NCBI RefSeq assembly: GCF_003781945.1
Contig: NZ_RJJW01000013.1
Location: 1 to 64,000, forward strand
Length of the DNA stretch: 64,000 nt
Origin: Halorubrum sp. CSM-61
GTDB taxonomy: Archaea; Halobacteriota; Halobacteria; Halobacteriales; Haloferacaceae
Reading direction: 5' to 3'
The notes beneath the pieces were generated by a model. The model was not told the DNA's origin. It saw only the letters and a list, made by a program, of their open reading frames with translations, and did not search any database. The number at the start of each line of letters is the position of its first letter. Positions within the stretch are counted from its first letter, which is position 1. Positions 45,993 through 55,745 of the stretch are shown piece after piece. A program made the position numbers and the translations under genes.

Positions 45993-47060
45993 ATGAGTGA
46001 GGCACGCTCGACCCAGACCCGTTCGCCCCGCACCGAGACCGACGACGCCGCGACCGCGAGCCGCGCCGGCACCACTGACCGCGCCGCGACCGTCGACACC
46101 GGCGAGACTGCCACCGCCGACCGCGCCGCGACGACCGGCGCTGACGAGACCGACCGCGCCGCGACGACCGGCGCGGACGAAACCGCGGACGCCGGCGAGA
46201 CCGCCGCCCGCGAGACCTGCCCCGAATGCGGCGGTCGGACGCGCGTCGACGCCGCGGAGCGCGTCTGTGCCGACTGCGGGCTCGTCGTCGAGTCCGACCG
46301 GATCGACCACGGCCCCGAGTGGCGGTCGTTCGACGACGACGACACGAACCCCAAGCGCACCGGCGCCCCGTTGACGCGCTCGCGACACGACCGCGGACTC
46401 TCGACCGAGATCGGCCGGTCGACGAAGGTCAAGGGGCGCAAGCGGCGGCGGCTCGCCCGGATGCGCACCCAGCACAACCGCGCGCAGATCTCGACGAAGC
46501 GCGACCGCAACAAGGTGTACGCGTACACCGAGATCCGGCGGCTGACCGGCGTCCTGGAGCTCCCCGACAGCGTCCGCGACACCGCCTGCACGCTGTTCGA
46601 CTCGGCGCAGGACGAGAGCCTGCTCCGCGGCCGGTCGCTGGAGGGGTTCGCGGCCGCCTGCCTGTACGTCGCCTGCCGCACCGCGGACGTGGCCCGCACC
46701 GTCGGCGAGATCTGCGCCGAGGCGAAGGCGACGGAAGAGGAGCATCAAGCGGCCTTCGACGCGATGAACCGCGAGCTCGGGCTGCCGATCGCGCCGACCG
46801 GCCCGGCCGAGTACCTCCCGCGGTTCGCGAGCGACCTCGGCTGCGGCGCCGACGTGGAGCGCCGCGCCGGCGAACTGGCCGAGCGCGCCGTCGAGGAGGG
46901 GATCGCGAACGGCCGCAACCCGGTCGGCGTCGCCGCCGCCTGCCTGTACACCGCGGCCCGCGAGCTGGACGCCGAGTGCACCCAGCGGGAGGCCGCCGAC
47001 GTCGCCGACGTGACGCCCGTGACCGTCCGGAGAACGTACGTGGACCTGACCGCCGAGTGA
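45993..47060 (+). CDS. tfb: Transcription initiation factor IIB (TFB) with N-terminal repeat extension
   Basis: The 355-residue TFB has a zinc ribbon CPECGGRTRVDAAERVCADCGLVVE, the B-finger linker WRSFDDDDTNPKRTGAP...TEIGRSTKVKGRKRRRLARMRTQH, and two cyclin folds, each with an ACLYxAxR-type segment (GFAAACLYVACRTADVARTVGEIC; GVAAACLYTAARELDAECTQREAADVADVTPVTVRRTY). An extra N-terminal stretch of about 70 residues is low-complexity and contains an 11-residue tandem repeat (DRAATTGADET). Haloarchaea carry several TFBs for promoter choice; this one is distinguished by its extension. A TATA box (GTTTAAGTAA) lies about 30 nt upstream. Confidence 0.95.
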   Translation: MSEARSTQTRSPRTETDDAATASRAGTTDRAATVDTGETATADRAATTGADETDRAATTGADETADAGETAARETCPECGGRTRVDAAERVCADCGLVVESDRIDHGPEWRSFDDDDTNPKRTGAPLTRSRHDRGLSTEIGRSTKVKGRKRRRLARMRTQHNRAQISTKRDRNKVYAYTEIRRLTGVLELPDSVRDTACTLFDSAQDESLLRGRSLEGFAAACLYVACRTADVARTVGEICAEAKATEEEHQAAFDAMNRELGLPIAPTGPAEYLPRFASDLGCGADVERRAGELAERAVEEGIANGRNPVGVAAACLYTAARELDAECTQREAADVADVTPVTVRRTYVDLTAE

Positions 47061-47355
47061 GCCGGGACGGAGCCCCGACTGCGAAGTGATCGAAGGGACA
47101 GTCGTCTTCTGTGCCGCGAGTCGAGATCCGCCGAAAGCGCGAGCTATCGGTCTATCGATCGCGCCGTTCGGCGACGCTGGGGACCGATGTGTCCATACGT
47201 CCGTTCCATCCGGCGATCGCTTAAAAGGTGCGTCGAGGTCGTCGGTCGGGGGCGGCGACGACTCCGGACCGCTTCCGAGCCCTCGATACCGATCACGTGG
47301 CATGGGGACCCATCGCACGAAAACCGTTAAGCCCGGCTGTCGCCTACGAGCGGAC
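47061..47355. promoter_or_regulatory. Leader region of the GTPBP1-like gene
   Basis: A 295-nt intergenic region in which no separate gene is seen; although the frame is open through it, the peptide is not protein-like. A TATA-like AAACCGTTAAGCCC lies about 27-30 nt before the ATG at 47356. Confidence 0.4.
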
Positions 47356-49077
47356 ATGAGCGCTGACCGGTCCGCCCTCCGGCGGGCCATCGAGCGCGGC
47401 GAACGGGACGGCGGAGAAATCGAGTTCAAGGAGCGCCTGACTCGCGAGGTCCACCTGGCGGAGGGCCGGATGGAGTCGCTCGTGGCCCAGCTCCGCCACC
47501 GCGTGCTCTCCGGCGACGGCGAGGCCACCTACGTCCTCGGCGTCACCGACGACGGCGGGCTGGCCGGAATCGCCCCCGACGCCTTCTCCGAGACGATGGA
47601 CGTGCTCTCGCTTCTGGCCGACGAGGCGGACGCCCACATCGCCGACGTGGAGACGTGGAGCGCCGGCTCCGCCGGCGCGTCGCCCGGCGTCGCGAGCGAC
47701 CGAACGGAGTCCGGTGACGGCGACGGGAGTACGGGAGGGCTCGTCGGCCTCGCTACCCTCCGCGACGGCGGGATGTTCGAGACCGACGACGACCACCTCG
47801 TTATCGGCACGGCCGGCCACGTCGACCACGGGAAGTCGACGCTCGTCGGCACCCTCGTCACCGGCCGGGCCGACGACGGGCAGGGCGGCACGCGCGGCTT
47901 CCTCGACGTGCAGCCCCACGAGGTCGAACGCGGGCTCTCCGCCGACCTGTCGTACGCCGTCTACGGCTTCGACGAGGACGGCGACGAGCCGGTCCGGATG
48001 GACAACCCGCACCGCAAGTCCGACCGCGCGCGGATCGTCGAGGAGGCGGACCGGCTGGTCTCGTTCGTCGACACCGTCGGCCACGAGCCGTGGCTCCGGA
48101 CGACGATCCGCGGGCTCGTCGGCCAGAAGCTCGACTACGGGCTCCTCGTCGTCGCCGCCGACGACGGGCCGACGAAGACGACCCGCGAGCACCTCGGCAT
48201 CCTGCTGGCGACCGAGCTCCCGACGGTCGTCGCGATCACGAAGGCGGACGCCGTGAGCGACGAGCGGCTCGCCGAGGCCGAGCGCGAGGTCGAGTCGATG
48301 CTCCGGGACGTCGGCCAGACCCCCCTCCTCGTCGACCGCCACGGGATCGACACGGCGGTCGCGGAGGCCGGCGACGGCGTCGTTCCCCTGCTCCGCACCA
48401 GCGCGGTGGCGAAGGAGGGGATCGACTCGCTCGACAGGCTCTTCGAGACGCTCCCGAAGCGGGCGACGCCGGAGCGCGCGGAGTTCCGGATGTACGTCGA
48501 CCGGAGCTACAAGGTGACCGGCGTCGGCGCGGTCGCGTCCGGCACGGTCAACTCCGGTACCGTGGAGGCCGGCGACGAGCTCCTCTTGGGACCGATGGCC
48601 GACGGCTCCTTCCGCGAGGTGGAGGTCAGGTCGATCGAGATGCACTACCACCGGGTCGACAAGGCGACCGCCGGCCGGATCGTCGGTATCGCGCTGAAGG
48701 GCGTCGACGAGGCGGAGATCGAGCGCGGGATGGCGCTGGTCCCCCGCGGGAGCGACCCCCGACCGGTCCGGGAGTTCGAGGCCGAGGTGATGGTGCTGAA
48801 CCACCCGACGCGGATACGGGAGGGGTACGAGCCGGTCGTCCACGTCGAGACCGTCTCGGAGGCGGCCGTCTTCTCGCCCGAGGGCGGGCGGCTCCTCCCC
48901 GGAGACACCGGGCGGACGACGGTCCGGTTCAAGTTCCGCCCGTACCTGATCGAGGAGGGCCAGCGGTTCGTCTTCCGAGAGGGGTCGAGCAAGGGGGTCG
49001 GAACCGTGCGGGCGATCGGGGAGGTCGACGGAGAAGCGAACGATGAGGGCGACGGGACCGACGATCGCACGGAGTGA
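47356..49077 (+). CDS. GTPBP1-family translational GTPase
   Basis: The 573-residue EF-Tu-like GTPase has G1 GHVDHGKST, G2/switch region with a conserved GLSADLSYAVYGF, G3 DTVGH, and G4 TKAD. It continues into EF-Tu domain 2/3-like modules (VTGVGAVASGTVNSGTVEAGDELLLGP; FRPYLIEEGQRFVFREGSSKGVGTV). The N-terminal 130 residues (IEFKERLTREVHLAEGRMESLVAQLRHRVL, GVTDDGGLAGI) are typical of GTPBP1. Eukaryotic GTPBP1 works in mRNA turnover and ribosome-associated quality control; archaeal role unknown. Confidence 0.93.
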   Translation: MSADRSALRRAIERGERDGGEIEFKERLTREVHLAEGRMESLVAQLRHRVLSGDGEATYVLGVTDDGGLAGIAPDAFSETMDVLSLLADEADAHIADVETWSAGSAGASPGVASDRTESGDGDGSTGGLVGLATLRDGGMFETDDDHLVIGTAGHVDHGKSTLVGTLVTGRADDGQGGTRGFLDVQPHEVERGLSADLSYAVYGFDEDGDEPVRMDNPHRKSDRARIVEEADRLVSFVDTVGHEPWLRTTIRGLVGQKLDYGLLVVAADDGPTKTTREHLGILLATELPTVVAITKADAVSDERLAEAEREVESMLRDVGQTPLLVDRHGIDTAVAEAGDGVVPLLRTSAVAKEGIDSLDRLFETLPKRATPERAEFRMYVDRSYKVTGVGAVASGTVNSGTVEAGDELLLGPMADGSFREVEVRSIEMHYHRVDKATAGRIVGIALKGVDEAEIERGMALVPRGSDPRPVREFEAEVMVLNHPTRIREGYEPVVHVETVSEAAVFSPEGGRLLPGDTGRTTVRFKFRPYLIEEGQRFVFREGSSKGVGTVRAIGEVDGEANDEGDGTDDRTE

Positions 49078-49086
49078 CGCGGCCGG

Positions 49087-49653
49087 TCAGGCGTCGCCGT
49101 CGTCGGTACCGTCGCCGACGGTGACCGTGCTCGTGGCGGCGTCCTCGTTCGGGGGCGCGACGAGCGGCTCGAACTCCTCGTACCGGAAGCGGCCGAGGAT
49201 CTCCCCGGAGATGGTCTTGAAGTGACTGTACAGCGCGCCCTCGTCGAGGGCGGACTGCGTCATCCCCTCCGACGTCGTCATGTCGTACTTACACGGAACG
49301 AAGATCGACCGCTCCTCCTCCGGGTCGATGAGCTCGATGGCGACGTACATCACCCCGTCGATGGCGTCACCGTACACGAGGTACTCGGTGTACGCCTCCT
49401 CGTCGTACGCCTCGACGAACGCGTCGGCGTAGTTGTTCGGGACCACGTGCATCAGCCCGAACCGGTCGTGCTCTTTCATGTCCCTGCTTACCGTGTCTGT
49501 GTGGGGGACCATGACGACGGTCGCCTCCCAGCCGTCCTCGCGGCGGTCCTCGGCGAGCATGTCGGTCTCTTCGAGCGTCTGCTCCCACGCGGCGATGTGT
49601 TCCTCGCCGTACCGCTGTCGCTGACGGGCGAAGGCGTCTTCCTCGGGGTCCAT
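49087..49653 (-). CDS. Conserved haloarchaeal protein, hypothetical
   Basis: The 188-residue acidic cytosolic protein has no signal or membrane segment. Notable stretches are RYGEEHIAAWEQTLEETD, VVMVPHTDTVSRDMKEHDRFGLMHVVPNNYADAFVEAYDEE and MYVAIELIDPEEERSIFVPCKYDM. No catalytic motif recognised. It is convergent with the GTPase gene. Confidence 0.75.
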   Translation of the reverse strand: MDPEEDAFARQRQRYGEEHIAAWEQTLEETDMLAEDRREDGWEATVVMVPHTDTVSRDMKEHDRFGLMHVVPNNYADAFVEAYDEEAYTEYLVYGDAIDGVMYVAIELIDPEEERSIFVPCKYDMTTSEGMTQSALDEGALYSHFKTISGEILGRFRYEEFEPLVAPPNEDAATSTVTVGDGTDDGDA

Positions 49654-49701
49654 TGTTGTCTGCGACTGGTCGCGGGAGAAGGATAACTCTTTTCGACCCG
49701 T

Positions 49702-50106
49702 TCAGGCGACGCCGAACGCCGTCTCCATCAGCAGCGATCCCGCGAGCGTCGCGACGCCGGCGAGGAACACCTTCCCGGCGACCCGGACCCGCTCCGGCGG
49801 GGCCGGAAGCCGGATCCACCGGAGCGGCGGGACCGCGCGGACGAGCCCCTCGAGGCGCGTGCCGCGCGCACTCACCGCCGGCCCGTCGAGGTCGTCGACG
49901 GAAGCGGGCCACAGCCGTACCGTGGCGTAGCCGACGAGGAGCCAGCCGGCGACGAACGCCAACATCTTCCCCCGGACGAATCCACCGCCGGTCGCGAGCC
50001 CGAGCGCCAGCGCGCCGAGGGTCACGACGCTCGCGAGCGCCAACGCGTACGCGAACGCGTCGGCCCACGCGCGAGCGCGCTTCGAGAGCCGCCGGGGAAC
50101 GTCCAT
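49702..50106 (-). CDS. Small membrane protein downstream of the ABC transporter
   Basis: The 134-residue protein has four hydrophobic segments (FAYALALASVVTLGALALGLA; MLAFVAGWLLVGYATVRLW; VFLAGVATLAGSLLMETAF; and a weaker one). Start ATG at 50106 lies 2 nt after the dppF stop, so it is probably the last gene of the dpp transcript or coincidentally adjacent. Family not recognised. Confidence 0.72.
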   Translation of the reverse strand: MDVPRRLSKRARAWADAFAYALALASVVTLGALALGLATGGGFVRGKMLAFVAGWLLVGYATVRLWPASVDDLDGPAVSARGTRLEGLVRAVPPLRWIRLPAPPERVRVAGKVFLAGVATLAGSLLMETAFGVA

Positions 50107-50108
50107 GG

Positions 50109-51473
50109 CTAGCTGCGGTCGTCGATCACGGTCGCCGTCTCCCGGTACCGCTCGTCGTGGCGGTGACAGTAGCTCAGGCGGCCGCTGTCGCTCACCTCGT
50201 AGTACTCGGGTTCGACGGGCTCGTCGCCGCCGTCCGGGTCGACGCCGTCACAGACGCTCCCGAACTCGGCGTTGAGCCGGTCGAGCGCCTCCCGCTCCTC
50301 GTGGTCGCCCGCGGCGTCGGTGATCTCGGAGAGGACGCGATCGACCTCGTCCGGCACCGCGAGGTCGCCGAACAGCTCGTCGTACGTCTCGTCGATCGTG
50401 GCGAACCGGGTCTCCAGACCGAACCGCTCGCGGACGCGCTCCCGGATCGACCGGTCGGCGCGCATGCGCTCGCGGATGATCTCGCGGAGCCCGTTGATCC
50501 CCTCCCAGACCTCGTCGTCGAGGTTCTCGTGCTCGTCGGGGCGGATGCGGACCGGACAGCGCGTGCTGAACGGACAGCCCGTCGGCGGGTACCGCGGGTT
50601 CGGCGGCGTCCCGTGGAGCGTGATCCGGTCGCGGCTCGCGGTGGGGTCCGGCTTCGGGATCGCCGAGAGGAGCGCGTGGGTGTACGGGTTCGCGGGGTCG
50701 GTGAACAGCTCCTCGGTCGGACCGATCTCCATGATGTTGCCGAGGTACATCACCGCGACCCGGTCGCAGATGTGCCGGACGACGGAGAGGTCGTGCGCGA
50801 TGAACAGGTACGTGAGATCGAACTCCTCCTGGAGGTCCTCCAGGAGGTTGATGATCTCGGCCTGCACCGAGACGTCGAGCGCGCTCACCGGCTCGTCGAG
50901 CACGATGAACTCGGGGTTCAACGCGAGCGTCCGCGCGATGCCGATCCGCTGGCGCTGCCCGCCCGAGAACTGGTGCGGGTACCGGTAGTAGTGCTCGGGC
51001 GAGAGCCCGACCTCGTCCAGCAGGGACTTGACGCGCTCCCGGCGGTCGGCGGGCGTCTTCCAGTCGTGGACGTCGAGCGGCTCTCGGACGATCTCGCCGA
51101 TCGTCATCCGGTCGTTCAGGCTGGAGTCCGGGTCCTGAAACACCATCTGTGCGTTCCGACGCCACTCGTAGAGCTGGTCGCCGCGCAGCGACGTGATGTC
51201 GGTGCCGTCGAACAGCACCTCGCCGTCGGTCGCCTCTTCGAGCCGGATGAGCGTCCGACCGAGGGTGGTCTTCCCGCAGCCGGACTCTCCGACGAGCCCG
51301 AGGGTCTCTCCCCGCCGGATGTCGAAGCTGACGCCGTCGACCGCCTTGACCGGACGGTCGTCCAACAGGCCGCCCCCCTCGTAGTACGTCTTCAGGTCCC
51401 GCACCTTCACCATCGTGTCGGGCGCGGGTCTCCCCTCGTCGCCCGGCGTCGTCGGAGCTGTGTGTCGACTCAT
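50109..51473 (-). CDS. dppF: Peptide-type ABC transporter ATP-binding protein (DppF/OppF)
   Basis: The 454-residue ATPase has Walker [11 protein letters not shown]-loop [15 protein letters not shown], signature [17 protein letters not shown], Walker [17 protein letters not shown] and H-loop [15 protein letters not shown]. The C-terminal oligopeptide-transporter extension ([20 protein letters not shown]) is present, but the protein carries about 100 further residues, longer than the usual 330. ATG overlaps the dppD stop by 4 nt. Confidence 0.93.
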   Translation of the reverse strand: MSRHTAPTTPGDEGRPAPDTMVKVRDLKTYYEGGGLLDDRPVKAVDGVSFDIRRGETLGLVGESGCGKTTLGRTLIRLEEATDGEVLFDGTDITSLRGDQLYEWRRNAQMVFQDPDSSLNDRMTIGEIVREPLDVHDWKTPADRRERVKSLLDEVGLSPEHYYRYPHQFSGGQRQRIGIARTLALNPEFIVLDEPVSALDVSVQAEIINLLEDLQEEFDLTYLFIAHDLSVVRHICDRVAVMYLGNIMEIGPTEELFTDPANPYTHALLSAIPKPDPTASRDRITLHGTPPNPRYPPTGCPFSTRCPVRIRPDEHENLDDEVWEGINGLREIIRERMRADRSIRERVRERFGLETRFATIDETYDELFGDLAVPDEVDRVLSEITDAAGDHEEREALDRLNAEFGSVCDGVDPDGGDEPVEPEYYEVSDSGRLSYCHRHDERYRETATVIDDRS

Positions 51474-52831
51474 TCTCGATCACCTCGTCGGTTCCGCTCC
51501 CGATGACGCGCGACGGCCTCCTCCGTCGGGACGCCTTCGGGGTACAGCAGGCACGCGGCCGTGTGGTCGTCCGTCTCCTCGTCGACCGGCGTCGGGACCG
51601 GATGGACCGAATCGCACTCGTCGAACGCCTTCGGGCACCGAGGCGCGAACCGACAGTACGTCGCCGGCTCGTTCGGCGTCGGAACGCTGCCGTCGATCGT
51701 CGACAGCCGCTCGCCGAGCTGCCCGCCCGGGATCGAGCTGAGGAGCCCGTTCGTGTACGGGTGTTTCGGGTCCGCGAACAGCGGTTCCACGTCGGCGGAC
51801 TCGACTATCTCGCCGGCGTACATCACGTTGACCCGGTCGGAGACGTCGGCGATCACGCCCATGTCGTGGGTGATGAACATCACCGCCACGTCCCGCGACT
51901 CCTGGATCTCCGAGAGCAGGTCCAGGATCTGGGCCTGTATCGTCACGTCGAGCGCGGTGGTCGGCTCGTCGCAGATCAGCATGTCGGGCTCGCACGCCAG
52001 CGCCATCGCGATGACGGCGCGCTGGCGCATCCCGCCCGAGAACTGGTGCGGGTACTCGTTGACCCGCCGGCGGGCGTCCGGGATCCCGACCGCTTCGAGC
52101 AGCTCCGCGGCCTCCTGCGTGGCCGCCTTCCCGGAGAGCCCCTGGTGGAGCTCCAGCGCCTCCTCGATCTGGTTGCCGACCGTGTAGACGGGGTTGAGGC
52201 TGGTCAGCGGGTCCTGGAACACCATCGCGATCCGGCCGCCGCGCATCTTGCGCTGGGCCTCGCCGGAGAGGCGGGTGATCTCGACGAACCCGTCGCGGAT
52301 CGACTCCGGCGAGCCGGCGTCGCCGTCGAGGACGAAGACGCACTCGTCGCCGTCCGTGATCCCGACCTCGTCGGTGTACCCGGCCGCGGCCACGTCGACC
52401 ACCGGCACGTCGCCGGGCTCCGCGTAGCCGAACTCCTCGGGGGTCGCGTCGGTCTCACCGAACACCTCGGCGGGGTCGTACCTCGCGTCGAGCGCCTCGA
52501 CCGCGACCGTCCGCTTCGAGAACGTGCGGGCGAACTCGCGGACCGCGTCGAGGTCGCGGTAGCGGACGCTGCTCCCCCGGAGCACGCGCCCGGGCGACTC
52601 GATCAGCCCCATCAGCGAGCGGGCCGTGACGCTCTTTCCGCTCCCGCTCTCGCCGACGATGCCGACCGTCTGGCCGGAGTCGATCGAAAAGTCGATCCCG
52701 TCGACGGCGCGGATCGTCTCCTTGTCGGTGAAGAAGGCGGTCTGGAGGTTCCGGACGTCGATGAGCGGGTCGTCGTCCCGAGCCCCGTCGGCCGTCCCGG
52801 TCGCGGACGCGGACCGCTCCTCGGCGGCCAT
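51470..52831 (-). CDS. dppD: Peptide-type ABC transporter ATP-binding protein (DppD/OppD) with an inserted domain
   Basis: The 453-residue ATPase has Walker A GESGSGKS (residues 60-67), Q-loop [17 protein letters not shown], signature [17 protein letters not shown], Walker [17 protein letters not shown] and H-loop [15 protein letters not shown]. Between the first beta strands and the Q-loop there is an extra segment of about 90 residues (roughly 95-185, including [29 protein letters not shown]), where typical DppD has about 20. ATG 52831 overlaps the dppC stop (TGATG). Confidence 0.92.
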   Translation of the reverse strand: MAAEERSASATGTADGARDDDPLIDVRNLQTAFFTDKETIRAVDGIDFSIDSGQTVGIVGESGSGKSVTARSLMGLIESPGRVLRGSSVRYRDLDAVREFARTFSKRTVAVEALDARYDPAEVFGETDATPEEFGYAEPGDVPVVDVAAAGYTDEVGITDGDECVFVLDGDAGSPESIRDGFVEITRLSGEAQRKMRGGRIAMVFQDPLTSLNPVYTVGNQIEEALELHQGLSGKAATQEAAELLEAVGIPDARRRVNEYPHQFSGGMRQRAVIAMALACEPDMLICDEPTTALDVTIQAQILDLLSEIQESRDVAVMFITHDMGVIADVSDRVNVMYAGEIVESADVEPLFADPKHPYTNGLLSSIPGGQLGERLSTIDGSVPTPNEPATYCRFAPRCPKAFDECDSVHPVPTPVDEETDDHTAACLLYPEGVPTEEAVARHRERNRRGDRE

Positions 52832-54573
52832 CACGCACCACCTCCGGTGGCGGCGGCCTCGCTCTCGTCCACGTCGGCCTCCGGATCGATCGCGTCGCGG
52901 ATCGCGTCACCGAGCGCGTTGAACGCGATGACCACTAAGACGATCGCGATGCCGGGAATGGTCGCGACGTGCCAAGAGTCGGTGGCGACGTACGACTGCC
53001 CGCCGTCGATGAGCCGCCCCCACTCGGGGGTCGGCGGGTTGATTCCCAGTCCGAGGAAGGTCAGCGCCGCGGTCGAGATGATCACGGCGCCGATCAGAAG
53101 CGATCCGTAGATCAGGATGTAGCCGGCGATGTAGGGTGCCATGTGTTTTCGCATCGTCTGTAAGGGCGTCTGTCCGTAGCTCTTCGCGGCGTCGACCCAC
53201 TCCTGTTCGGACACCTGTAACGAGGGGCCGCGGATGGAACGCCACATCCCCGGCCAGTAGGCGAACGCGAAGATGAGCGCCAACAGGAGTCCGCCGTCGA
53301 GGGGTTGCGCGATCGGGTGGTTCGCCTCTTGGAAGACGACCGAGACGAGCATGATGAGGAGCAGCGCCGGGACGGCCTGAATGGTGTCGCTCGCCATCAC
53401 CGTCACGATGTCGGTGACTCCCTTGTAGTACGAGGAGAGGAGCGAGAGGACGACCGCGATGAGCGCGCCGAGCCCGATCGCCGTCAACCCGATGACGAGC
53501 GAGGTCCGGGCGCCGTACGAGAGATGCGTCATCATGTCCTGGCCTCGGTTCGTCGTCCCCAGCGGTGCCCACCTGTCGTAGTCGTCGTAGCTCATCGGTC
53601 CGATCGTGTTCTGGCCGTCGGAGCGGCTCTGGAGGTTCGCGAACACGTGCGTGGTCGAGGTGACCTCGCCGTCCTCGGAGAGGTACTGGAACTCGTGGGA
53701 GTTCGGCTCGTAGATGTTGTGCTGCGCCTCGACCGGACTCACCGCCGGCGCCCACAGCGCCATCACGACGAACAGGAAGACGATCGCGAAGCCGAACAGC
53801 CCCCAGTAGTTGTTCCGGAACCGGCGGACCGTGTCGTCTCGCGGCGTCCAGTCCGCGAGCCGGTAGTGGGTCCGGTAGACGTCGAAGCCCCGCCACAGCC
53901 AGACGAGGGCCGTCGTCGCGTACGCGAACACGAGCCCCGTCCGGATCGCCCACGCGGTCGCGGGCGAGAGGCCGAGGAACGTCCCCTCCCAGCCCCCCTC
54001 GGGCAGCCGGTGTCCCGTGTTCGGGATCAGATCGCGGCTGGTGATCGAGGGGAGGGAGGCGGCGAGCGCGTCGACGCCGCCCGTGATCGCGCCGATGAGC
54101 GCGGAGAACGCGCCGCCGACCGGCGTGTACGCGACGAGTCCGGCTGCGGCGACGAGGACGAACGTCAGCTCGGCGCGCTTCGCCCAGCGGCGGCCCCGTC
54201 GCGAGAGGTCGAGTCCGAGGACGTCGACGGCGCCGTCGGGCACGCTTCCGGCGACGGGAACCGTGACCGCGAAGGCCATCAGGACGGCCGTAACCGCGGT
54301 CGCGACGAACCCGGCCGCGGAGCCGAGCGTCCCCGCCACGTTGTCGCCCACGGAGGTCGGAACGCTCGCGAGGAGCTCGACGGTGAATCCGACGATCCCG
54401 AACGCCTGCCCGACGCCGGCGAACACGCGACCGATCTCGAGCAAGAGCAGGAACGCGAGCCCGGCGAGCCACGCCATCGCCGGCCGCGGGTTCTCCCGGA
54501 CGCGGTCTCGGAACAGCTTGTCGTCGTCCGGTTCCTCGAGTCCGTCCGTGGAATCGCTCTGTGTCGTACTCAT
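52831..54573 (-). CDS. dppC: Peptide-type ABC transporter permease (DppC)
   Basis: The 580-residue permease has a typical BPD_transp_1 C-terminal half (about residues 340-560: WAPLGTTNRGQDMMTHLSYGARTSLVIGLTAIGLG; EWVDAAKSYGQTPLQTMRKHMAPYIAGYILIYGSLLIGAVIISTAALTFLGLGINPP). The family EAA-like loop is in EWVDAAKSYG. The N-terminal half adds about 250 residues with several membrane helices, making it about twice the usual 300 residues, a known haloarchaeal style. It overlaps dppD and follows dppB by 4-nt overlap. Confidence 0.92.
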   Translation of the reverse strand: MSTTQSDSTDGLEEPDDDKLFRDRVRENPRPAMAWLAGLAFLLLLEIGRVFAGVGQAFGIVGFTVELLASVPTSVGDNVAGTLGSAAGFVATAVTAVLMAFAVTVPVAGSVPDGAVDVLGLDLSRRGRRWAKRAELTFVLVAAAGLVAYTPVGGAFSALIGAITGGVDALAASLPSITSRDLIPNTGHRLPEGGWEGTFLGLSPATAWAIRTGLVFAYATTALVWLWRGFDVYRTHYRLADWTPRDDTVRRFRNNYWGLFGFAIVFLFVVMALWAPAVSPVEAQHNIYEPNSHEFQYLSEDGEVTSTTHVFANLQSRSDGQNTIGPMSYDDYDRWAPLGTTNRGQDMMTHLSYGARTSLVIGLTAIGLGALIAVVLSLLSSYYKGVTDIVTVMASDTIQAVPALLLIMLVSVVFQEANHPIAQPLDGGLLLALIFAFAYWPGMWRSIRGPSLQVSEQEWVDAAKSYGQTPLQTMRKHMAPYIAGYILIYGSLLIGAVIISTAALTFLGLGINPPTPEWGRLIDGGQSYVATDSWHVATIPGIAIVLVVIAFNALGDAIRDAIDPEADVDESEAAATGGGA

Positions 54574-55640
54574 TGTTCGTACCCCACCCGGGGATCGATG
54601 ACGGTGTACAGGAAGTCCTGGAGGATGTTGAGTCCCAAGATGATCAGCGTGAAGAGGAACAGCAGGGCCCCGGCCATCGGCAGGTCACCCTGCGTGAGCG
54701 CCTGGAAGAAGATCCGCCCGAGCCCGTTGATGTTGAAGATCTGTTCGACGATCACGGAGCCGCCGATGAGGAGGAACGCCTCGCTCGTGATGACCGGCAA
54801 CAGCGGGATCAGGGCGTTCCGGAAGATGTGTTTCCAGACGATCACCCGGTCGGTGACCCCCTTCGCCTTCGCGGTCTCGACGAACTTCGAGTTGACCGTC
54901 TCCAGCATCGCGGTCCGTCCGATGCGCAGCTCCGCCGCCATCGACGCCGACCCGAGAATGATCGCCGGCGGGAGGATGAGCTTGACGTCGATCGCCAGCG
55001 CCGTCCAGTCGCTGACGTACGGCACCGGGAACATGAGGATATCGGTGGTCGAGAACCACTCGAGGTTCGGTGTCCCGGTGATGCTGATGTTCCGAGACGC
55101 GAAGTCCGGACCGAACGCGTACCAGTCGAACCCGAAGGGTCCGCCGCCGTTCCGGGTTCGCCGGAGCACCGCCAGCGCGATCACGCACAGCCAGAAGTTC
55201 GGCAGGGCCTGCCAGACGATGCCGCCGAGGGAGGCCGTGTAGTCGCCGAGCGTGTTGGGGTTGAGCCCGGCGTAGAAGCCGAGGGGGATCCCGATGAAAA
55301 GCGGCAGCAGGATCGCCCAGAAGCCGAGCCAGAGCGTCGCCGGCGCGGCGTTCACGGCGATGTCGAGGATGTCTCGCTCGGCCTGGACCACCCACGACTG
55401 GCCGAAGTTGAAGGTGATGAAGTCGGTGATGAAGTCGACGTACTGTTCCCAGAGGGGATCGTTGAGACCGAGGCGCTCCCGGAGCTGCGCCCTGTCCGCC
55501 GCGCCCGCTTGGGGACCGAGCCGAGCGGCCACCGGATCGATCGGTCCCGCCCGGAGCATGATGAACAGGAACGTCAGCACGGAGAACAACACCGGGACGG
55601 TGAGTAGCAGCCGCTTGACGAAGTACTCCCAGCGGCTCAT
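54570..55640 (-). CDS. dppB: Peptide-type ABC transporter permease (DppB)
   Basis: The 356-residue permease starts MSRWEYFVKRLLLTVPVLFSVLTFLFIMLRAGPIDPVAARLG, typical of DppB. It has six helices and the cytoplasmic loop TVNSKFVETAKAKGVTDRVIVWKHIFRNALIPLLPVITSEAFLLIGGSVIVEQIF. It pairs with DppC to form the membrane channel. Four-nt overlap with dppC. Confidence 0.95.
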   Translation of the reverse strand: MSRWEYFVKRLLLTVPVLFSVLTFLFIMLRAGPIDPVAARLGPQAGAADRAQLRERLGLNDPLWEQYVDFITDFITFNFGQSWVVQAERDILDIAVNAAPATLWLGFWAILLPLFIGIPLGFYAGLNPNTLGDYTASLGGIVWQALPNFWLCVIALAVLRRTRNGGGPFGFDWYAFGPDFASRNISITGTPNLEWFSTTDILMFPVPYVSDWTALAIDVKLILPPAIILGSASMAAELRIGRTAMLETVNSKFVETAKAKGVTDRVIVWKHIFRNALIPLLPVITSEAFLLIGGSVIVEQIFNINGLGRIFFQALTQGDLPMAGALLFLFTLIILGLNILQDFLYTVIDPRVGYEQ

Positions 55641-55745
55641 GGCGTCTTACGGTCTCTTAGGGTCGTGGTGGGCATGGATCGACTCAATATCGGAGGGTAA
55701 CTCCTGCAGTAACTAAATGCTTCGATAACGGGAGGACGAGGGGTT

